Below are positions 58,730-64,000 of a stretch of DNA of 64,000 bases, piece by piece. How positions within the stretch are numbered: position 1 is the first letter of the stretch; every line of letters begins with the position of its first letter. The DNA comes from Streptomyces roseoverticillatus (GTDB lineage: Bacteria; Actinomycetota; Actinomycetes; Streptomycetales; Streptomycetaceae). The notes under the pieces are model-generated. The model was given only the letters and a program-made list of their open reading frames with translations. It ran no database searches and had not been told where the DNA came from. The position numbers and the translations under genes are program-made. The stretch lies in assembly GCF_000719265.1 (NCBI RefSeq), contig NZ_JOFL01000006.1, positions 372,001 through 436,000 of the forward strand, read 5' to 3'.

Positions 58730-59761
58730 GTGTCCGAATCCGTGTCCGAAGCTTCCGTAGAGCCGTCAGCTTCCACAGAGCCGTCGTCCCCGACCGGCGA
58801 TCCCGGCGCGAGGGCGTCGCGCTCCGTGGGGCGCGGCCTCGCCTACCTGGCCTTTGCCGGCACCACCTGGGGAACGACCGGCGCCGCAGTGGACATCATC
58901 TACCGGTCCAGCGACCTGGGCCCCATGGCCGTGTCCTTCTGGCGGTACGTCAGCGGCCTGGCGCTGCTGCTCGCCGCCCGCGCCTTCCTCCCCAACCGGC
59001 CCGCTCGCTCCTCCGCTCCCCGCGTCGCGCGGCCACGGCTGCGGGGGCAGCGGCTGCTGCTCCTGGTCGGCACGGGCATCGGCCTGGCCGTCTTCCAGAC
59101 CGCCTACTTCGGGGCGGTGCAGGAGACCGGGCTGGCCGTGGGCACCATCGTCACGCTCGGGGCCGGGCCCGTCTTCACCGCGATCGGCGGGCGGCTGCTG
59201 CTGAACGAGCGGATAGGCAGGGGCGGCGTCCTCGCCGTGTGCGGGGCCCTGGCCGGCCTGGCCGTGCTCGTCCTGGGCGACCAGGCCGGCACCGTCGACC
59301 CCCTCGGGGTGGGCCTGGCGCTGCTGTCCGCCGCCGGATACGCCGTGGCCACGCTCCTGGCCCGCTGGACGGGCCGCCGCGGCGGCGGGGGCGAGGACCC
59401 CTACAGCCTGACCATGTGGTCCTTCGGCATCGGCGCGGCGGTCCTGCTGCCCCTCGCCTGGGCCGAAGGCATCATCCCGCACACCGACCACCTCGGGCGC
59501 ATCCTGCTGCTCATGGCCTACGTCGCCGCCGTCACCACCGCACTCGCCTACCCCCTCTACTTCGCCGGCGTCGCAGCCGTCCGCGCGACGACAGCGGCAG
59601 TGGTGATGCTGATCGAGCCGGTCAGCGCCGCCATCCTCGCCGTGACGCTCCTCGGCGAACACCTCACCGCAGCCACCATCGCCGGCACGCTCCTCCTGCT
59701 CACCGCGGTCGCCGGCCTCGCCGTGGCCGAATCCCGGCTCCCGGCGCCGGCAACCGCCTGA
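58730..59761 (+). CDS. EamA/DMT-family transporter
   Basis: A 343-residue protein with ten predicted helices in two repeats: [47 protein letters not shown] and [46 protein letters not shown], then the second half ending [24 protein letters not shown]. It exports or imports small metabolites; substrate unknown. GTG at 58730 after TGGAGAA. Confidence 0.92.
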   Translation: MSESVSEASVEPSASTEPSSPTGDPGARASRSVGRGLAYLAFAGTTWGTTGAAVDIIYRSSDLGPMAVSFWRYVSGLALLLAARAFLPNRPARSSAPRVARPRLRGQRLLLLVGTGIGLAVFQTAYFGAVQETGLAVGTIVTLGAGPVFTAIGGRLLLNERIGRGGVLAVCGALAGLAVLVLGDQAGTVDPLGVGLALLSAAGYAVATLLARWTGRRGGGGEDPYSLTMWSFGIGAAVLLPLAWAEGIIPHTDHLGRILLLMAYVAAVTTALAYPLYFAGVAAVRATTAAVVMLIEPVSAAILAVTLLGEHLTAATIAGTLLLLTAVAGLAVAESRLPAPATA

Positions 59762-59864
59762 GCGAACCCCGGCCGGGGCAACTGCAGCACCGAGCCGCCG
59801 CCTTCGCGCACATGCACCGTTGAAGGCGGCGGCGACCGCCTCGGCCGGGGCTTCCCCTATGCGG

Positions 59865-60078
59865 CTATAGGTCCCAGAGCGCTCCGAAGGCCAGGAGCTC
59901 GTCGCGGTACTCGATCCGCCGCACCCAGTCCTGCGGCCGGGCGCCGGCGCCGAGGTGCGCCCCCGCGAACGCGCCCGTCAGACAGGCGATGGAGTCGGAG
60001 TCGCCGGAGGTGCAGGCGGCCCGGCGGAGGGCGGTGACGGGCTCGGCGGGAATCCGGAGCCATGCGCCGCCGAACAGC
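59865..60078 (-). pseudogene. 3' remnant of an ADP-ribosylglycohydrolase gene
   Basis: The minus strand reads RIPAEPVTALRRAACTSGDSDSIACLTGAFAGAHLGAG and EYRDELLAFGALWDL, then a stop at 59865. GDSDSIACLTGAFAG is the metal-binding C-terminal motif of ADP-ribosylglycohydrolases. Only ~70 residues remain; the frame upstream turns into another sequence. It is a decayed fragment of an enzyme that removes ADP-ribose from proteins or small molecules. Confidence 0.7.
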
Positions 60079-60431
60079 CGCCGCCTCAGCCCTGCTTGCT
60101 GCCGCAGCCGTCCTCGTCCCCGCAGCCGACCCGGCTGCAGCAGCGCCCGCCGCGCCCGCCGGCGCCCACGGCGCGGACAGGGAGGCCGCGAGCCCGGCCG
60201 GCAAGGCCGCCGTACGGCCTGGGCCTGGAGAGCAGGTCCGGCTACTGTCCCGGCGAGAAGCCGGTGTGGGGCCGCACCGGTAGCGTTCCGGGCTGCAGCA
60301 CCCTCAGCTTCACGTCGGCCGACGGCGACCGGCAGGTCACCCTCGCCGTCAACACCAGCCTCTCACGATCCCTTGGGAAGGCCGACGACGCCGCGGTGAA
60401 GGCGTTCAGTGCGGCGCTGTGCAAGAAGTAG
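60062..60431 (+). pseudogene. remnant of a secreted serine hydrolase (beta-lactamase/DD-peptidase fold)
   Basis: An N-terminal signal peptide from ATG 60062 (RRRTAAASALLAAAAVLVPAADPAAAAP) and, in another frame, a C-terminal tail YGLGLESRSGYCPGEKPVW, then GRTGSVPGCSTLSFTSADGDRQVTLAVNTS ending at 60431. The tail is that of secreted beta-lactamase-fold peptidases (HTGxxPG region). The catalytic SxxK and YxN blocks are missing, so an internal deletion with a frame change near 60180-60205 has removed the enzyme core. Confidence 0.65.
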
Positions 60432-60549
60432 CCCGCCTGCCCGGGTGCGTTCATGACAATGACATCTCTCCGTCACCCGGACGTCCTTCCGTGCTGCTGA
60501 TCTTTCTGACCGACAGGTTGATCAGTGGACCATCGGAAGGAACGGGTTC

Positions 60550-61128
60550 ATGTCCGTCAGGAAGTTCCGTATCGCCGCCCTCGCCGTGCTGACGGCAGTC
60601 GTGCTCCCGGTCGCGTCGCCGGCGGTCGCCGCCCCGGCGGAGACCGCCGCCTCGGGGCGGGGAGTGCCGGATTACCAGACCTGGCAGGCCGACGTGGAGA
60701 AGGCCGTCGCCCCCGCCATTCCGTGGCTGCGCGGCCGTTCCGCCGAGCGTGGTGGAAATCCGGCCATCGTCCTGGACATCGACAACACCGCGCTGGAGAC
60801 GTACTACCACCCGGGGCGGGCCGACAAGCCGGTGCTGGAGGTGGCCGAATGGGCGCACAAGCACCACATGGCCGTGCTGTTCGTCACCGCCCGCACCTCC
60901 TCCTCGTCCGCCCGGCAGCAGCTCGAGGACGCCGGATATCCGGTCGACGCCATGTGCACGCGGGAGCACGGCGAGAGCAAGGAGGAGGGCAAGGCGCGCT
61001 GCCGGAAAGAACTCACCCGGGACGGCTATATCATCACGGCCAACATAGGAAACCGGTCGACCGATTTTATTGGCGGCTACTTCGAAAAGGGCTTCAAGCT
61101 GCCTGACTACGACGGCGGGCTTTCCTGA
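60550..61128 (+). CDS. secreted HAD-family acid phosphatase (class B-like)
   Basis: A 192-residue protein. Signal peptide FRIAALAVLTAVVLPVASPAVAAP. HAD motif 1 IVLDIDNTALETYYHP, motif 2 VLFVTARTSSSSARQQL, motif 3 Lys region KARCRKELTRDGYIITANIGNRSTDFIGGYFEKGFKLPDYDG. It hydrolyses phosphomonoesters outside the cell. ATG at 60550 after GGAAGGAA. Confidence 0.92.
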   Translation: MSVRKFRIAALAVLTAVVLPVASPAVAAPAETAASGRGVPDYQTWQADVEKAVAPAIPWLRGRSAERGGNPAIVLDIDNTALETYYHPGRADKPVLEVAEWAHKHHMAVLFVTARTSSSSARQQLEDAGYPVDAMCTREHGESKEEGKARCRKELTRDGYIITANIGNRSTDFIGGYFEKGFKLPDYDGGLS

Positions 61129-61326
61129 CGGCAATTCGGTTGGTTGCGCCTGTCAAGAGCGCCTTTTGCGACAACATTGCCGGGAGTCTTGCCCGCCCGG
61201 CAGGCGTACGCGTTGAATTCGATCACTCGATCGAAGGTCGCCGCCGGTGAGGACGCGCTCACCGCATCACCACCCGCATCTCCCGGTGGCGGCCCCGCAC
61301 GTCGCACAGCAAGAGGAGCACAACCC

Positions 61327-62445
61327 GTGACACTTGACGCAGTGGACACCAGCGCGAACGAACGCACTGCTCAGGCAGAACAGTCCGAAGGCCCCGTGTG
61401 TTCCTACACCGAGTGGGACCCGCTGGAGGAGGTGATCGTCGGCATCGTCGACGAAGCGAGCTTCCCGTCCTGGCACATGGCCCTGCCGCCCGTCCTGCCC
61501 GGCAACCAGCACGAGACCTTCCGCCGCAACGCCGGACAGCCCTTCCCCGCCGAGCAGGTCGCCGCGGCGCACAAGGAGCTGGAGGAGTTCGCCCACATCC
61601 TCACGAGCGAGGGCGTCAAGGTCCGCCGCCCCGAGCCCATCCCCCAGCGCACCGAGTACAGCACGCTGGACTGGAAGAGCACGGGCATGTACGCGGCGAT
61701 GCCCCGCGACGCCCTCCTCGTGGTCGGCGACGACATCATCGAGTGCCCGATGGCCTGGCGCTCGCGCTACTACGAGAACCTCGCCTACCGCCCGCTGCTC
61801 AAGGAGTACTTCCGCGGCGGCGCCAAGTGGAGCGCCGGCCCCAAGCCCGAGCTGACGGACGAGCAGTTCGACCAGAACTGGACCGACCCGGGCGAGGACG
61901 GCCCGCAGCGGCTCGTGGTGACCGAGTTCGAGCCGACCTTCGACGCCGCCGACTTCACGCGCTGCGGCCGCGACATCATCGCCCAGAAGAGCAACGTCAC
62001 CAACGACTTCGGCATCGAGTGGCTGCGCCGCCACCTCGGCGACGACTACCGCATCCACGTCTTCGAGTTCAACGACTCGCACCCGATGCACATCGACGCG
62101 ACGCTCGTCCCGATGGCTCCGGGCAAGCTGCTCATCCACCCCGAGCGCGTCCCCGAGGTGCCCGCCCTCTTCAAGGGCTGGGACGTCATGACCGCGCCCG
62201 CGCCGGTCATCCCCGACTCGCACCCGCTGTACATGACCAGCAAGTGGATCAACATGAACATCCTCATGCTGGACGAGGAGCGGGTCATCGTGGAGCGGCA
62301 GGACCAGCCGATGATCGACGCGATGAAGAAGTTCGGCTTCAAGCCGATCCCGGTCAACTTCCGCAACTTCAACAGCTTCGGCGGCTCGTTCCACTGCGCC
62401 ACGCTGGACGTCCGCCGCCGCGGCACCCTGGAGTCGTACTTCTAA
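61327..62445 (+). CDS. amidinotransferase (glycine amidinotransferase-like)
   Basis: A 372-residue protein. GTG at 61327 after GAGGAG. Family marks: [76 protein letters not shown] with His255, [19 protein letters not shown] and [19 protein letters not shown] with catalytic Cys357. It moves the arginine amidino group to an amine acceptor, as in StrB/AmtA-type antibiotic biosynthesis. It overlaps the next gene by TAATG. First gene of the trio at the window edge. Confidence 0.92.
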   Translation: MTLDAVDTSANERTAQAEQSEGPVCSYTEWDPLEEVIVGIVDEASFPSWHMALPPVLPGNQHETFRRNAGQPFPAEQVAAAHKELEEFAHILTSEGVKVRRPEPIPQRTEYSTLDWKSTGMYAAMPRDALLVVGDDIIECPMAWRSRYYENLAYRPLLKEYFRGGAKWSAGPKPELTDEQFDQNWTDPGEDGPQRLVVTEFEPTFDAADFTRCGRDIIAQKSNVTNDFGIEWLRRHLGDDYRIHVFEFNDSHPMHIDATLVPMAPGKLLIHPERVPEVPALFKGWDVMTAPAPVIPDSHPLYMTSKWINMNILMLDEERVIVERQDQPMIDAMKKFGFKPIPVNFRNFNSFGGSFHCATLDVRRRGTLESYF

Positions 62446-63443
62446 TGACGACCGGGGGGATATGGAAACACACACCGCGGGACGCGCTCCTGCTGGTGTT
62501 CAGCGTGGCCCAGTTCGCCGTCACGATCTGGCTCGCCACCGCATGGGAGGGGGCTTCGGTCCCCTGGCGGGCCGGCAGTTACGCCCTCCTGGCGGTGATG
62601 ATGGCCTACAACATCATCGTCATTTCCCACCTGTTCACGCACGTGCCGTGGTTCGCCTCGTCCCGGCTCAACGGACTGGTGTCGCTCCTGAACTCGGTCA
62701 ACATCGGCCAGTCGGTGCAGGCGTACCACCTCACCCACGTACGCAACCACCACCGGTTCAACAACGACCTCCAGGACGCGGACGGCACGACGCGGGACAC
62801 CTCGTCCACCTACCGCGACGGCAAAGACGGCGAACACGCGCCGCTGCTCTACTTCGTGGTGAAGGGCGCGCTGGACTCGCTCGTGGGCCGGGGCAGGGAG
62901 ATCCTCTACGTGGTGCGGTTGTGGCGCGTAGGAGCCGGCGACGCCAACCTGCTGTCGCTGGCCGCCCGCAGGGAGCCGCGCCGCAGCAAGGAACTGCGCC
63001 AGGTGCGGGCCGACCGTGCCGCGCACTGCCTGTCCCTCGTGCTGTTCGCGGTGATCTCCTGGCAGTGGACGCTGTTCTGCTACCTGCCCTCGTTCTTCAT
63101 CGCCCTGGCGATGGTGAACGTGCAGAACTACTACCGGCACTACGGGGCCGACCCGTCCTCGCGGGCGACGGACTCGGTGAGCCACTACGGCCGCCTGTAC
63201 AACGCGCTCACCTTCAACGACGGCTACCACCAGGAGCACCACCTCAGCCCGGCCACGCACTGGTCACAGATGCCGGTCGTACGGGAGAGGCGCCGGGGCG
63301 AGCTGGACAGCCGGCCGCGCATCATCAGCCCGGTCCCGGCCATGCTCGGCTTCCTCGACCGCAGGCGCCCGCTGCTCCACCACGGCACCGCGGCCGGCGG
63401 CGCGCCGTCCACCGCGACCGAGACCCGTCGGAGGAGCGCATGA
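62445..63443 (+). CDS. membrane fatty-acid-desaturase-like di-iron enzyme
   Basis: A 332-residue protein with about four membrane helices and the three His boxes of membrane di-iron oxygenases: HLFTH (62-66), HLTHVRNHH (95-103) and HQEHH (~265). Other blocks: [10 protein letters not shown] and [18 protein letters not shown]. It desaturates or hydroxylates an unactivated carbon, on a lipid or on a small guanidino intermediate. Joined to the genes on either side by TAATG and ATGA overlaps. Confidence 0.88.
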   Translation: MTTGGIWKHTPRDALLLVFSVAQFAVTIWLATAWEGASVPWRAGSYALLAVMMAYNIIVISHLFTHVPWFASSRLNGLVSLLNSVNIGQSVQAYHLTHVRNHHRFNNDLQDADGTTRDTSSTYRDGKDGEHAPLLYFVVKGALDSLVGRGREILYVVRLWRVGAGDANLLSLAARREPRRSKELRQVRADRAAHCLSLVLFAVISWQWTLFCYLPSFFIALAMVNVQNYYRHYGADPSSRATDSVSHYGRLYNALTFNDGYHQEHHLSPATHWSQMPVVRERRRGELDSRPRIISPVPAMLGFLDRRRPLLHHGTAAGGAPSTATETRRRSA

Positions 63444-64000
63444 CCACCGGCACCACGGCACCGCAGATCACCGGCAGCGCCCTGCCGCCGGACCAGTTCC
63501 GGGTGCACGAGACGCACGGCAGCCTCGACGTCGAGGCCGTCCTCCGGGTGCTGCGCGGGGAGCTGGCCGCCTACCGGGTGACCGGCTTCGTCCCCGAGGA
63601 GGACCGCCGGCGGATCGTGGAGAACTTCTGGGCCTCCGCGCACCGCACTCCCCGCTACGGGGAGGGGGAGGACGGCGTCGAGGGGTACATCGTCGGCGCG
63701 TCGCACATCGAGAAGACGACGGACGCCTACCTGACCGAGGTGGAACGCTCCGCCGACGCCGTACGCGCCCTCTACGAGGGCACGACCGACCCGGTGGCCG
63801 CGCTGCGCGACCGGCTGGCCGGGCACGGCAGCCTCGCGGGGGTCCGCCCCGCGGTGCACGAAGGGCGTGCCGCCGGATACTCGAAGGCCGTGCTCTGGAA
63901 CAACACCGGCACCTTCCTGCTCATGCCGCACGACGACCTCGCCCAGCTCCGGGACCCGCTGCAGGCGGGCTTCGAGATCCAGGAGCTGCGCCGGGTGATG
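63440..64000 (+). CDS. putative 2-oxoglutarate/Fe(II) oxygenase (3' end beyond window)
   Basis: The frame is open from ATG 63440 (after GAGGAG) to the right edge, 187 residues visible. Segments [48 protein letters not shown] and [32 protein letters not shown] look like a cupin-type dioxygenase with PHDD as a possible iron HxD pair. The C-terminal His is not visible. Coupled by ATGA to the desaturase gene. Confidence 0.55.
   Translation, partial: MTTGTTAPQITGSALPPDQFRVHETHGSLDVEAVLRVLRGELAAYRVTGFVPEEDRRRIVENFWASAHRTPRYGEGEDGVEGYIVGASHIEKTTDAYLTEVERSADAVRALYEGTTDPVAALRDRLAGHGSLAGVRPAVHEGRAAGYSKAVLWNNTGTFLLMPHDDLAQLRDPLQAGFEIQELRRVM

Noticed and set aside
1..64000. tRNA, rRNA, CRISPR arrays, transposases, integrase or attachment sites
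   Set aside because: No GTTCGA-type T-loop in a cloverleaf context, no regularly spaced repeat array and no DDE/integrase motif were seen by eye.

Overview
The window is a very GC-rich chromosomal segment of an actinobacterium, almost certainly a Streptomyces or close relative. The signs are G/C-rich third codon positions, many GTG starts, ATGA stop-start overlaps, leaderless-type promoters, an AfsA/ArpA-type gamma-butyrolactone locus, cspA, psuG-psuK, WXG-type secreted proteins and many TetR, MarR, PadR, MerR and AraC regulators. No rRNA, tRNA, CRISPR array, transposase or phage gene was seen. It looks like accessory or arm-type chromosome: many small secreted proteins, orphan regulators, gene remnants and specialised-metabolism fragments.

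Layout. 1-4.0 kb: end of a LigD-type polymerase gene, a secreted SH3-like protein, MscL with a zinc ribbon, a Mut7-C protein, and a secreted protein with a His-Gly run. 4.1-8.8 kb: four genes joined by ATGA overlaps. They encode an alpha-oxoamine (serine palmitoyltransferase-like) synthase, a large GNAT protein of the kind I associate with bacterial ceramide synthase, an NAD-epimerase-fold reductase and a PapA5-like condensation-fold acyltransferase. Together they read as a compact sphingolipid (ceramide) pathway plus an extra acylation step, and this is the most interesting system here. 8.8-12.8 kb: CBS protein, thiamine-binding-like protein, an ImmA/IrrE peptidase overlapping a MAB_1171c-like membrane protein, and a FUSC-type membrane protein. 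12.9-17.7 kb: gamma-butyrolactone locus with an SDR, an AfsA homologue, two ArpA-like TetR regulators and four ARE-like operator sites.

18-31 kb: YbdK-type ligase, DM13 protein, release-factor-like baeRF protein, P-loop kinase, PEP mutase/isocitrate lyase family protein, DUF1876 protein, amino acid permease, Tat-exported GH109-like enzyme and small regulators. 31-36 kb: cspA with a long leader, small zinc-ribbon proteins, GPP34/GOLPH3 protein, questin-oxidase-like protein, and a TetR/FMN-reductase pair with twin operators. 37-43 kb: a MerR regulator facing a double alpha/beta-hydrolase fusion across a promoter with a 19-bp spacer, a kinase-like protein, the ohr/ohrR pair with its palindrome, and an ABC-2-like membrane protein. 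43-49 kb: an SLT lytic transglycosylase whose signal-peptide region appears out of frame, PadR plus a GH-A-like hydrolase, and a set of WXG-type secreted proteins with a lipoprotein. 49-59.8 kb: orphan flavin-dependent halogenase, MscS channel, aldo/keto reductase, psuG-psuK, GMC oxidoreductase, asparaginase and an EamA transporter with a possible leader peptide. 59.8-60.4 kb: two gene remnants facing each other. 60.5-64 kb: HAD acid phosphatase, then an overlapping trio (amidinotransferase, membrane desaturase/hydroxylase, putative 2-oxoglutarate oxygenase) that runs off the window and looks like the start of a guanidino-compound biosynthetic cluster.

All assignments come from reading translated sequence and remembered family motifs. 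No database search was run.
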